A DNA stretch of 64,000 nucleotides, from the NCBI GenBank assembly GCA_937864115.1, contig CALMII010000018.1:62001-126000 (forward strand). Direction: 5' to 3'. A model generated the notes under the pieces. That model did no database searches and was not told where the DNA came from. It saw only the letters and a list, made by a program, of their open reading frames with translations. Below, piece after piece: positions 53,397-61,089 of this stretch. The position numbers and the translations under genes were made by a program. The DNA is from an uncultured Steroidobacter sp. (GTDB lineage: Bacteria; Pseudomonadota; Gammaproteobacteria; Steroidobacterales; Steroidobacteraceae). Each line of letters starts with the position of its first letter. Within the stretch, counting starts at the first letter, position 1.

Positions 53397-54645
53397 CGCT
53401 GTCTGCTCCGGTCTTGCGTTGTGTCAGATAGGCATGAGTGCGCGCCTCGGCAGCGGCGAGGTCGCGGGTCGCGGCCGGCAGTTCCTTTTCCGCAATCTCC
53501 CGCAATGCCGAGGAGAGATTGGCCTGCATGCGCTGGCTGTCGATCCGCAATCCGCGAAACGCATTGGTCAGCGAGAGCAGCGCGCCGTGTGTGAGGCTGC
53601 ATAGTTGCGGCAGGACGATCCACTCGGCATGCCATGCGCCCGCGGCCCGTTCGTGTTCCTGCAGCATCGTCGTCAGCAGTGTCGAGGCGAGGTGCGGAGT
53701 CGTCGTGGCGGCGGCGACGGCAGCGACCGAATCCACGGGATTGTGCTTGTGCGGCATGGCCGTCGAACCGCCCTTGCCGGGCGCTGACGATTCGGACAAC
53801 TCGCCGATCTCGGATTGCATCTGCAGGATCAGATCGCGCGCCATTTTTCCGAGCTGCCCGGTCAACGTGGCCAGCGCCGTGCCGAACTCGGCGATGCAGA
53901 CCCGGTTGGTGTGCCAGCAGATCGGCGCCGGCCGCAATCGCAACCGGACTGCGACGCCGGCTACCAGTTCCGGCGCAAGCACGCCGGCGCTGGTCAACGT
54001 GCCGACCGGCCCGCTAAGTTGCAGGAACAAACCGCTGCGCATCAGCTGCGCCAGCCGCGCAGCGATCTGGTCCAGCCCCGCCAGTGCCGCCGCGAACTTG
54101 TAACCGAGCGTCGTTGGCATTGCCTGCTGCAGCAGCGTTCTGGCGATCATCGGCGTCTGCGCATGCGTCTGCGCCAGCGTCGCGACGGTTTCGCACAATG
54201 GGTGCAGATCGCGGCGGACGAGCCTGAGGGTGTCGCGCATCGCCAGCATGGTGGCGGTGTCGATGACATCCTGGCTGGTGCTGCCGTGATGCACCCACTC
54301 AGCCGCTTCGGGATCGACGGCCTTCACCAGCGTGCGCAACTGCTGCACGAAAGGAATAGCCGGATTGCCGGCGATGGCGGCCGCAGAAAGATCGATGCGC
54401 GCAATGAGTTTGCGGTCGGCGCAGAGGCCGGCGATCGTCCGGGCTGCGGTTTCGGGGATCAGTCCCAGTTCTCCCTGGACTTTCGCCAGCGCGCCCTCGA
54501 ACTCGAGCATGTAGGCGAGTTGCTGCGCGGGTGCGAACAGCGCGGCGACTTCACTGCTGTGGAACTGGGAATCCAAGGGTCCCCCGGAAGGTGTGATGGG
54601 CCGTCGCGCGGCGATTTCGCCGGATACTAAATGAGTGTCGCGCAC
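53389..54645 (-). CDS. pcaB: 3-carboxy-cis,cis-muconate cycloisomerase
   Basis: 418 aa of the fumarase/aspartase superfamily, converting carboxymuconate to carboxymuconolactone. The superfamily signature GGSTAMPHKHNP is intact, as are HHGSTSQDVIDTA and the N-terminal LDSQFHSSEVAALFAP. An internal start at GPLDSQFH would be nearer the usual N-terminus; the ATG at 54645 gives about 22 extra residues. It heads pcaBCD and is divergent from the thioesterase gene across 93 bp. Confidence 0.92.
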   Translation of the reverse strand: MRDTHLVSGEIAARRPITPSGGPLDSQFHSSEVAALFAPAQQLAYMLEFEGALAKVQGELGLIPETAARTIAGLCADRKLIARIDLSAAAIAGNPAIPFVQQLRTLVKAVDPEAAEWVHHGSTSQDVIDTATMLAMRDTLRLVRRDLHPLCETVATLAQTHAQTPMIARTLLQQAMPTTLGYKFAAALAGLDQIAARLAQLMRSGLFLQLSGPVGTLTSAGVLAPELVAGVAVRLRLRPAPICWHTNRVCIAEFGTALATLTGQLGKMARDLILQMQSEIGELSESSAPGKGGSTAMPHKHNPVDSVAAVAAATTTPHLASTLLTTMLQEHERAAGAWHAEWIVLPQLCSLTHGALLSLTNAFRGLRIDSQRMQANLSSALREIAEKELPAATRDLAAAEARTHAYLTQRKTGADSDG

Positions 54646-54738
54646 GCAGCATCGACGTTGGCCGCAAGGCTCGCCGGCAATTGCAGGTCAACCCGCTATG
54701 TCGTATAACGATTTTCGTCCCGGCCTTGGCGAAACCCC

Positions 54739-55209
54739 ATGGAAAATGCCGATTCCACCTTTCCATCGCCGGCCAGCGGCCTGGTGTTCCGCCGCGAGCT
54801 GCGGATCGAATGGGGCGATTGCGATCCGGCCGGCATCGTCTTCTATCCGCGCTATCTCGCCTTCTTCGATGCCAATACCGCCTACCTGTTCGAGGCGGCG
54901 GGTCTGCCGAAAACAGAACTCGTGAAAACCTACGACATCATCGGCATGCCCCTGGTCGATGTCGGCGCGAAGTTCTTCATGCCTTCGCGGTTCGGCGACC
55001 GGGTCACCGTCGAGAGCCATGTCGCGCAGTGGAAGCGCTCCAGCCTGACCATCGAGCATCGAATCCAGCGCGACGGCAGACTGGCGGTGCAGGGCCACGA
55101 AAGCCGCGTCTGGGCCGGCAAGGATCCGGACCGTCCGGGCGGCATCAAGGCGCGCGCCATTCCGGAAGAAGTCATGCAACGTTTTGCCGGCAGACTGAGC
55201 GACTCATGA
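54739..55209 (+). CDS. acyl-CoA thioesterase, 4-hydroxybenzoyl-CoA type
   Basis: 156 aa hotdog-fold enzyme. The motif ELRIEWGDCDPAGIVFYPRY holds the catalytic Asp of Pseudomonas-type 4-hydroxybenzoyl-CoA thioesterase, followed by FFDANTAYLF and PLVDVGAKFFMPSRFGD. In this setting it probably releases 4-hydroxybenzoate or a related aromatic acid feeding protocatechuate. It is coupled to the MarR gene (ATGA) and divergent from pcaB. Confidence 0.85.
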   Translation: MENADSTFPSPASGLVFRRELRIEWGDCDPAGIVFYPRYLAFFDANTAYLFEAAGLPKTELVKTYDIIGMPLVDVGAKFFMPSRFGDRVTVESHVAQWKRSSLTIEHRIQRDGRLAVQGHESRVWAGKDPDRPGGIKARAIPEEVMQRFAGRLSDS

Positions 55210-55715
55210 AAGACCGGTCCCGCGGTTCGAGTGCCCGGCCTCGTGCGAAGGCGGCCTCTGTCGCAACGCCGAAAACGCGACAGCGCGCCGCGGCACTCGG
55301 TCCGCTGTCGCACTTCATCGGCTATGCCTTGCGACGCGCCCAGCTCGTCGTCTTCGACGACTTCTTCCACACCTTTGCGGATCTGGACCTGCGTCCGGCG
55401 CAGTTCGGTCTGCTGATCGTGATCAGCCAGAATCCCGGACTCAAGCAGGCGGATGCGAGCGCCGCGCTCGGCATCCAGACGCCGAACTTCGTCGCGCTCG
55501 TCGATGCGCTGGAACGCCGCGGCATCGTGCAGCGCCTGCCGACCGAGAACGACCGGCGCTCCTATGCACTGCATCTCACCAGGGCCGGAGAGGCGTTGCT
55601 GAAGCGTGTACTCGTACGTCAGGCCGAACACGAAGAGCGCATGACCGCGCGCATCGGCAAGGCCGGCAGGGAGCAGCTGCTGGCATTGCTCGACAAACTC
55701 GCCAACGTGGACTGA
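55206..55715 (+). CDS. MarR-family transcriptional regulator
   Basis: 169 aa. A basic, low-complexity N-terminus (about 30 residues) precedes the winged helix: LRPAQFGLLIVISQNPGLKQ, ALGIQTPNFVALVDALERRG and the wing LPTENDRRSYALHLT. MarR proteins of aromatic catabolism are released by aromatic acids or CoA esters. It lies between the thioesterase and the pcaH/pcaG remnant, so it likely regulates this locus and the divergent pcaBCD operon. Confidence 0.85.
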   Translation: MKDRSRGSSARPRAKAASVATPKTRQRAAALGPLSHFIGYALRRAQLVVFDDFFHTFADLDLRPAQFGLLIVISQNPGLKQADASAALGIQTPNFVALVDALERRGIVQRLPTENDRRSYALHLTRAGEALLKRVLVRQAEHEERMTARIGKAGREQLLALLDKLANVD

Positions 55716-55722
55716 GGTCGCC

Positions 55723-55795
55723 TTGTCGCATCCCTATCCGCTCGAATCGGTGAGGGACGATCCGCCTCACCTGTATCCGCAGTACGCATCGACGG
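55723..55795 (+). pseudogene. pcaH: protocatechuate 3,4-dioxygenase beta subunit, 5' remnant
   Basis: From TTG 55723 the frame reads SHPYPLESVRDDPPHLYPQY then ASTVER, which resembles the N-terminal tail of PcaH (xHPxYxSTVxR). It then runs into the start of pcaG in a different frame and stops near 55830. About 200 codons of pcaH, including all iron ligands, are missing, so a deletion has joined the beginning of pcaH to pcaG. Confidence 0.6.
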
Positions 55796-56289
55796 TTGAG
55801 CGTCACGCCGTCGCAGACCGTCGGCCCGTACTTTGAGATCGGCCTCATTCACGAGCGCTGGAATCGTCTCTGCACGGGAGAAGGACAGCGACTGACGATC
55901 GCGGGTTCGGTCCTCGACGCCGCAGGTCAACCTGTCACCGATGCCATGCTGGAAATCTGGCAGCCGGATCGTCGCGCGTTCGGCCGCTTTCGCACCGATC
56001 CAGCCAGCGGTGAGTTCCGGTTCGATGTCATGAGACCTGTCAGCCTCCGGTGCGGATCAGGCGCCGCACCTGTGCGTCGGCGTGTTCGCAGCGTGGGCTG
56101 CTGAAGCGGCTCTATACACGCATCTATTTCGACGGCGAACCGGGCAACGCCAGCGATCCGGTTCTCGCTCTCGTTCCGGCGGTGCGGCGAGCTACGCTGA
56201 TTGCGGTTGCCGCCGAGATGCCGGGCGGTCCGCTCCGATTCGATATCCGCCTGTCCGGTCCGGGCGAGATGGTGTTCTTCCACTGCTGA
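55796..56289 (+). pseudogene. pcaG: protocatechuate 3,4-dioxygenase alpha subunit, frameshifted
   Basis: The start TPSQTVGPYFEIGLIHE and VTDAMLEIWQPDRRAFGRFR are clear PcaG. Near 56035 the match moves to the +1 frame (GADQAPHLCVGVFA), and near 56088 again to the next frame (RGLLKRLYTRIYFDGE ... GPGEMVFFHC), which runs to a proper stop. Two single-base changes therefore break a gene otherwise conserved to its end. The remnant, together with the lost pcaH, means ring cleavage cannot be encoded here. Confidence 0.85.
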
Positions 56290-56406
56290 TCCGGTGCGGC
56301 CCGTTCAGGGAATGCCCGATTCCTTGACAGCACTCCCAGCGGTCCAGACAATGCCCGCCCTTCCATCGCCGGCTGGACTTTCCCGAGGTCCGCCCGAGTA
56401 GAGAAA

Positions 56407-56483
56407 GGCTAGGTAGCTCAGCTGGTTAGAGCGTGGCACTCATAATGCCGAGGTCGTGGGTTCGAGTCCCACCCTAGCCACCA
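56407..56483 (+). tRNA. tRNA-Met (anticodon CAT, elongator type)
   Basis: 77 nt with acceptor GGCTAGG/CCTAGCC, discriminator A and encoded CCA. The anticodon loop CTCATAA sits on a TGGCA/TGCCG stem; the T loop is TTCGAGT. The paired first acceptor base (G-C) marks an elongator rather than an initiator. The gap 56290-56406 before it holds nothing recognisable. Confidence 0.93.
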
Positions 56484-56547
56484 TTCGGTCCGCCGGCACC
56501 GTCCGGAGACTTCCCGAAAATTTCTTTCGATCTCCCTCCACCTTCTT

Positions 56548-57831
56548 TCAGGGCGAGAGCCTGGCCGCCATCTCCTTGATCACGATCGTGCGCGCCGTGC
56601 GAATGATTCTGAGCTGCCCGGCACGCGTGGCAGCTGCGACATCCGTCCCCTCGAACTCCTGGATGAGATCGTCCGCGGCTGCCTCAATCCTTCCGGTGGA
56701 GTGCGCGAGCAGGCGTTTGATGGCGGTGCGCGTCAGCCCGAGCGCTTCAGCGAACTTTGTGTAGTTAGCCGAATCCACCTGCGCGAAGGTCGCCGCATCA
56801 CCGATCTTCGTGCTCAAGGGAGTATGCGGCCACTGGAGGTTGCCGCCCGGCGCGGTGTGATACGACTCGGTAGACACCAGATCGTAGAAAGGCGCGAGCT
56901 GAACGCCCTCGGCATCTACGTGGAACGACAGATTCTTCAGGTGGGCATCCGCATTGCCGGTGAGCAGATTGAAAAGCACCCAGCTTGCGATGTCCTGACG
57001 CGCCCGCGCGCGGTTCGTGCAGTAGCGGATGATGCTCGCGAAAGTCTGTACCGTTGCCTGCTGATATTTGAACGTGCGATCGAGCCCCAGCAGCTGACAG
57101 GCATCGATGATGTGCAGTCGCCGGGTTTCTTCTCCCGCCTGCTGGCGATCGAACCGCTCGATCAGGTACACCGGTTCCGGTACGTAGCGTATCTGCACCG
57201 CTGGCACGCGCAGACCGATACGATCTGCCAGTCGCATGGTGAAGAATTCGTTCGCGACCGAGTTCGGCCAGTTCTCTCGATCCACGTGATCGGGTTTCAG
57301 CAGGTGCGTCGACGGAGTCTCGCCTTCCGGGAAGAAGAGCGAACCGTTCACCATGCTGACGGCCATCTTGTGCTGGGCGCCGGCGAGACTCATCCGCTTG
57401 GGTGCATCCGCTGCAAGACTTTGCTTCGGAAGTTTCCTGATCCGGTCGCTCAACTCGGCATCAGCGAGAGGCACATACCCGGATCGCCCCACCGCTTCGC
57501 CGGGAGCGCGCAAGGTGATCGCGCCTGCAGACTCGCTGCCGTAGCAAGCAAGGAGGCCGAATGCATCTGCCGCCGGAATCTGTGCGTCAGCAGCCAGCAG
57601 ATCGCGCGCCTGCTCCTCGGGTAACAGGTTGTCGAAGAACCACTGCACCGGACGTGACGTCGCGCCGTCGACGATAGAGCCCATCGCGCGTGGCATGTGC
57701 GGGGAGAGATCGAAGCCGGTGTCGATCCACGCGGGGTCGTACTCGAACACCCACAGGTTGTTTTGCTCGCGCAGTCGCCCCACGGACTGTCCGTTGATCG
57801 TGGCCACCAGTTCGCGCATGGGCGCGCTCAT
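56548..57831 (-). CDS. hipA: HipA-family serine/threonine kinase toxin
   Basis: 427 aa, normal HipA length. HipA phosphorylates glutamyl-tRNA synthetase and induces persistence. Visible motifs: N-terminal LVATINGQSVGRLRE, GATSRPVQWFFDNLLPEE, the ATP loop region SLAGAQHKMAV, HLLKPD, the catalytic FNLLTGNADAHLKN and the metal-binding APFYDLVS. All catalytic residues look intact. It follows hipB with a four-base overlap and ends 65 bp from tRNA-Met. Confidence 0.93.
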   Translation of the reverse strand: MSAPMRELVATINGQSVGRLREQNNLWVFEYDPAWIDTGFDLSPHMPRAMGSIVDGATSRPVQWFFDNLLPEEQARDLLAADAQIPAADAFGLLACYGSESAGAITLRAPGEAVGRSGYVPLADAELSDRIRKLPKQSLAADAPKRMSLAGAQHKMAVSMVNGSLFFPEGETPSTHLLKPDHVDRENWPNSVANEFFTMRLADRIGLRVPAVQIRYVPEPVYLIERFDRQQAGEETRRLHIIDACQLLGLDRTFKYQQATVQTFASIIRYCTNRARARQDIASWVLFNLLTGNADAHLKNLSFHVDAEGVQLAPFYDLVSTESYHTAPGGNLQWPHTPLSTKIGDAATFAQVDSANYTKFAEALGLTRTAIKRLLAHSTGRIEAAADDLIQEFEGTDVAAATRAGQLRIIRTARTIVIKEMAARLSP

Positions 57832-58130
57832 CGGTGTGAATCGGTGTCAGGCGCGGAGTCCACGGTGATCGATGATTCCCGCAGATGTCGATTGACTGCG
57901 GCCGTATCCAGTCCTGCGGGCAACTCCAGCCGGAGCGTCACTCCAAGTTCGCGCAATGCTTCGATCACCTTGCCGAGTTGGGCGGTAGGCTTGCCGTCCT
58001 CGAGGTCGCCGATGAAGCTGTGGGAAAAGCGGCCCACTTCGTCCTGGCGAAGAGCTTGAGCCTTGCGCACGGCGCGCACCAAAGCGCCCAGCTGCTTTGT
58101 GTCGCGAATGGGTACGCATGGAATGGGCAT
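57828..58130 (-). CDS. hipB: HipB-like antitoxin (Xre-family repressor)
   Basis: 100 aa from the ATG at 58130, preceded by AGGTCAGCC. The helix-turn-helix spans LGALVRAVRKAQALRQDEVG and FSHSFIGDLEDGKPTAQLGK, as in HipB and other Xre antitoxins. The C-terminal strand ELGVTLRLELP would form the dimer sheet. It neutralises HipA and represses the operon; three dyads upstream (58144-58268) are its probable operators. Confidence 0.9.
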   Translation of the reverse strand: MPIPCVPIRDTKQLGALVRAVRKAQALRQDEVGRFSHSFIGDLEDGKPTAQLGKVIEALRELGVTLRLELPAGLDTAAVNRHLRESSITVDSAPDTDSHR

Positions 58131-58143
58131 GGCTGACCTCCAA

Positions 58144-58165
58144 AAAATAGCCGACTGGCTATTTT
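58144..58165. promoter_or_regulatory. HipB operator 1
   Basis: Perfect dyad AAAATAGCC-GACT-GGCTATTTT, 9-bp arms, 14 bp upstream of the hipB start. Confidence 0.75.
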
Positions 58166-58194
58166 GTACGGGCGGGAGGCGTGCAAGCAACAAG

Positions 58195-58216
58195 AAAATA
58201 GCCGAGCTACTATTTT
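58195..58216. promoter_or_regulatory. HipB operator 2
   Basis: AAAATAG-CCGAGCTA-CTATTTT, the same 22-bp geometry as operator 1 with its centre 51 bp away. Confidence 0.65.
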
Positions 58217-58244
58217 TATCCGGTGCCCAAGCTGTTGCTTGCCA

Positions 58245-58266
58245 AGGAGAGCCGAGCGGCTAGTTT
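58245..58266. promoter_or_regulatory. degenerate third operator-like dyad
   Basis: AGCC-GAGC-GGCTAGTTTT, centred 50 bp from operator 2. The right half-site matches well (GGCTAGTTTT versus GGCTATTTT), the left only in AGCC. It covers the stop codon of the blaR1-like gene. Confidence 0.45.
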
Positions 58267-59480
58267 TTTTGCGGAGAAGTCTGCGAAAGACGGGCTGAAT
58301 CCATTTTTATGGTTCCGTCCCTGAAGAGCGTGGCTCGATCCGTCGTCAGTACATGGGCTGCGAACGAGAATCGGACATTCCCCTCCAGCACCGTCGATTC
58401 GTCGTCGCTGCGATTCGCGCTGTCGGCGCTCCAGGTCATTTCAAGGTCGTCAGCGTCGGTTGGCTTGACGACGACGTTGCCTGAATAGTCGATTTCGCCG
58501 CTGGCCGATGTCGACATGTGATCCGCGGAGAATGCAATGCGCTGCCCTTCACCTTTCAACGGGACCGCGCGTGCAGGCTCCGGTTGAGCTGCCCACGCGG
58601 CATAGCTGCCGGAGATGATCAGCGCGGTCGTCAATACCGCGCCAGACAATTTGCGGGCGAAACCAGGTGCGGGACGTTTGAGCATGGCGATTCTCTCCTT
58701 CAAGGGATGGCTGGATTGCCAATGACAGCCGATGGGCAGGCGCCACGTGGACTCGGCGGCGAGTTGCGTCTTGAGCAGGGCATCGGCGTAGCAACGTCGT
58801 CCTGAGCCTGATTCCGCAAGCACCGTCGCATCGCAGGCCAGCTCCTGATCGAGTCTCAATCGTGCTATCGCCCAGTACATGACTGGATTGAACCAGAAGA
58901 GACACAGCGCTGTTTCCGCGATGGTATTGACGAGGATGTCGCCCCGGCGCCTGTGCACGTGTTCGTGCGCGAGAATCAAGGCGCACGCTTGCCGGTCATA
59001 GAGGGCTTCGAAATGAGTCGGCAGAACGATGCGGGGGCGCCAGATGCCAATGAGCACAGGGCCGCTGACCGACGCGCTGCGGAACGTACCGTCGTGGGCA
59101 GAAGCCAGGTGGCCCAGAGAGCGACTGAACGCTCGCTGTCGATACAGCATCAACGCCAGCATCGAGGCACTGCCTGCAGCCCAAAGAAACAGTCCCATGG
59201 CGGTGTAGTCAGCGGCGCCTGTCATTTGTCCGGAAAGCGCCGGGGCGGCAAATGTGCTGAGTATCGAATCGGGCAAGGTCTGGATGGCGGTTTCCGACGA
59301 TCCTGAGGGTGCGGGTAGTGCAAGGACGAGCGTGCTCGCCGGAACCAGCAGCCACAACCCGTAGGCAACTTGCGCGCCTGCAATTCGCCTCATGGGCCTG
59401 CGCAGGAGCGCCACGACGAAAATCGCCACGCTCGATGCGATCGTCAGCTCGGCAAGCACCTGCATCAGGCTAACGCTCAT
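58260..59480 (-). CDS. BlaR1/MecR1-type M56 metallopeptidase with LptA/OstA-like C-terminus
   Basis: 406 aa. Four helices frame a cytoplasmic Zn-peptidase with HEHVH (HExxH) and FWFNPVMYWAIARLRLDQEL, the M56 signature. After the last helix (LSGAVLTTALIISGSYAAWA) BlaR1 would have a beta-lactam-binding domain; here there are only ~110 residues reading FSADHMSTSASGEIDYSGNV and VLEGNVRFSFAAHVLTTDRA, a pattern like the LptA/OstA beta-jellyroll. The sensed signal is therefore unlikely to be a beta-lactam. It overlaps blaI by 11 bases. Confidence 0.82.
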   Translation of the reverse strand: MSVSLMQVLAELTIASSVAIFVVALLRRPMRRIAGAQVAYGLWLLVPASTLVLALPAPSGSSETAIQTLPDSILSTFAAPALSGQMTGAADYTAMGLFLWAAGSASMLALMLYRQRAFSRSLGHLASAHDGTFRSASVSGPVLIGIWRPRIVLPTHFEALYDRQACALILAHEHVHRRRGDILVNTIAETALCLFWFNPVMYWAIARLRLDQELACDATVLAESGSGRRCYADALLKTQLAAESTWRLPIGCHWQSSHPLKERIAMLKRPAPGFARKLSGAVLTTALIISGSYAAWAAQPEPARAVPLKGEGQRIAFSADHMSTSASGEIDYSGNVVVKPTDADDLEMTWSADSANRSDDESTVLEGNVRFSFAAHVLTTDRATLFRDGTIKMDSARLSQTSPQKN

Positions 59481-59850
59481 TGTCGAGTTCCTCGATCAGG
59501 CGTTTGAGATCCGCGAGATCCTTCCTGGTCAACTTTCGCTGCTTGCTGAAGTGCGCTACGAACGGCGCCACGCGACCTCCGAACAGCCGGTCCAGCAGGC
59601 CCTTGCTCTCGCTGGACAGCCACTGTTCGCGCTGAAGTATCGGGGAATACAAATAGCGCCGACCGTCCCTCTGCGCGCTGATCGCGCGTTTCTTGAGAAG
59701 TCTGTTCAGCAGAGTCTTGATCGTGGGTTCTTGCCAGTCCTGCCGGCCCTTCAACGCAGTCACGACCTCTTCCGTAGCGACCGGACTGGACTGCCACAGC
59801 ACTTCCATGACAACGGATTCCGCTTCAGTAATGGTCGGGATGTCTTTCAT
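59470..59850 (-). CDS. BlaI/MecI/CopY-family repressor
   Basis: 126 aa from the ATG at 59850; the longer frame crosses the operators. The winged helix reads ITEAESVVMEVLWQSSPVAT and WQEPTIKTLLNRLLKKRAIS, and the C-terminal helices form the dimer region cut by BlaR1-type signalling. It is translated with the M56 peptidase gene. Two TACA-N2-TGTA sites upstream are its predicted targets. Confidence 0.92.
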   Translation of the reverse strand: MKDIPTITEAESVVMEVLWQSSPVATEEVVTALKGRQDWQEPTIKTLLNRLLKKRAISAQRDGRRYLYSPILQREQWLSSESKGLLDRLFGGRVAPFVAHFSKQRKLTRKDLADLKRLIEELDNER

Positions 59851-59874
59851 CGGTCTGATTGCCGGGGTAGCGAT

Positions 59875-59884
59875 TACACGTGTA
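59875..59884. promoter_or_regulatory. BlaI-type operator 1
   Basis: TACA-CG-TGTA, a perfect dyad with the BlaI/MecI core, 25 bp upstream of the blaI start. Confidence 0.75.
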
Positions 59885-59898
59885 GACGAATATAAATT

Positions 59899-59908
59899 TA
59901 CACTTGTA
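59899..59908. promoter_or_regulatory. BlaI-type operator 2
   Basis: TACA-CT-TGTA, centred 24 bp from operator 1; the AT-rich stretch TATAAATT between the two would hold the -10 region. Confidence 0.75.
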
Positions 59909-59953
59909 ATCGATGAAGTCAATACCGGCGGCGAGTGTTCGAGTCGCGAGCCC

Positions 59954-60976
59954 TCAGCGCGCCGGCGCCTTGAGCAGCGCCTTGTCGAGGATGCCGCCGT
60001 CGGCGAAGTGTTCCTTCGTGACCGCATCCCAGCCGCCGAATGCCTGCTCGATCGTCACGAGCTTCACGGGCGGAAACTGCAGCGCGTACTTCCGGCTGAT
60101 CGCTGCGTCGTCGACGCGGTTGTAGTGCTTCGCGATGATTTCCTGGCCTTGCGGCGAGTACAGGAACTGCAGGTAGGCGGTGGCGGCTTTGCGCGTGCCC
60201 TTTCTGTCGACGACCCTGTCGACGATCGCCACGGGGAAATCCGCCCGCAGGCTCAGCGACGGCATCACGGCTTCGAGATTGCTTTTGCCGTACTCGGTGC
60301 GGATCGCAGTGATCTCGGCTTCGAACGTCACCAGCGCATCGCCGATGCCGCGTTCGATGAACGTCGTCGTCGCACCGCGGCCGCCCGTGTCGAAGACGGG
60401 GACGTTCGCGAGCAGTTTGCCGACGAATGCCGCGGCCTGCTGCCGGTCGCCCTTGTACTGGTCGAGTGCAAAGGCGTAGGCGGCGAGGTACGTATAGCGG
60501 CCGTTGCCGGAGGTCTTCGGATTCGGAAAGACCACCTGCACGCCGGGGCGCACGAGATCGGACCAGTCGCGGATTTTTTTCGGATTGCCCTGTCGCACGA
60601 GGATCACGGGCAGCGAGTAGTACGGCGATGCATCGTGCGGCAGACGCTGGCGCCAGTCGGCGCCGACGAGGCCGCGCTGGCGGAGCAGATCGATGTCGGT
60701 GACCTGATTGAACGTCACGACGTCTGCCGGCAGTCCTTCGGCGACGGCGCGCGCCTGTTTCGACGAGCCGCCGTGCGACTGGCGTATCCGCAGCGTCTCC
60801 CCGGTTTTCGCCTGCCAGTCCGCGACAAACGCCGGGTTGATCTCGTCGTACAGTTCGCGCGAGACGTCGTAGGAGGCGTTGAGGAGATCGGCGGCGAGCG
60901 GTGCCTTGCCGAGGATCAGCGCGGCGATGGCGACGATGGTTCGTAGCCGGTGGAGTCGGGAGTCTGTGCAGCTCAT
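59954..60976 (-). CDS. sbp: periplasmic sulfate/thiosulfate-binding protein
   Basis: 340 aa. Signal peptide (IVAIAALILGKAPLAAD) followed by LLNASYDVSRELYDEINPAF, the Sbp/CysP start. Other family signatures are QSHGGSSKQARAV, LPADVVTFNQVTDIDLL, NPKTSGNGRYTYLAA and FGGWDAVTKEHFADGG. It captures sulfate for a CysTWA importer, but none of cysT, cysW or cysA is nearby, so it serves a transporter elsewhere. The gap 60977-61089 has nothing recognisable. Confidence 0.92.
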   Translation of the reverse strand: MSCTDSRLHRLRTIVAIAALILGKAPLAADLLNASYDVSRELYDEINPAFVADWQAKTGETLRIRQSHGGSSKQARAVAEGLPADVVTFNQVTDIDLLRQRGLVGADWRQRLPHDASPYYSLPVILVRQGNPKKIRDWSDLVRPGVQVVFPNPKTSGNGRYTYLAAYAFALDQYKGDRQQAAAFVGKLLANVPVFDTGGRGATTTFIERGIGDALVTFEAEITAIRTEYGKSNLEAVMPSLSLRADFPVAIVDRVVDRKGTRKAATAYLQFLYSPQGQEIIAKHYNRVDDAAISRKYALQFPPVKLVTIEQAFGGWDAVTKEHFADGGILDKALLKAPAR

Positions 60977-61089
60977 GGAGCGCAGTATGGATTCAGGAAG
61001 GCGTCGCGGTCACATGTGCAAACAGTCTTTGGGTATGACTGCCCGTTGTATGCCAGCCGTTTTGCCTTCCCCAGCGCCGCGGCGGGCCT

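Noticed and set aside
56407..59850. Genomic island inserted at tRNA-Met carrying hipAB and blaI/blaR1
   Set aside because: No integrase and no duplicated tRNA 3' end downstream could be seen, and base composition does not shift clearly.
58260..59850. Beta-lactam resistance locus
   Set aside because: The sensor lacks the penicillin-binding domain and no beta-lactamase gene is present, so only the regulatory family can be claimed.
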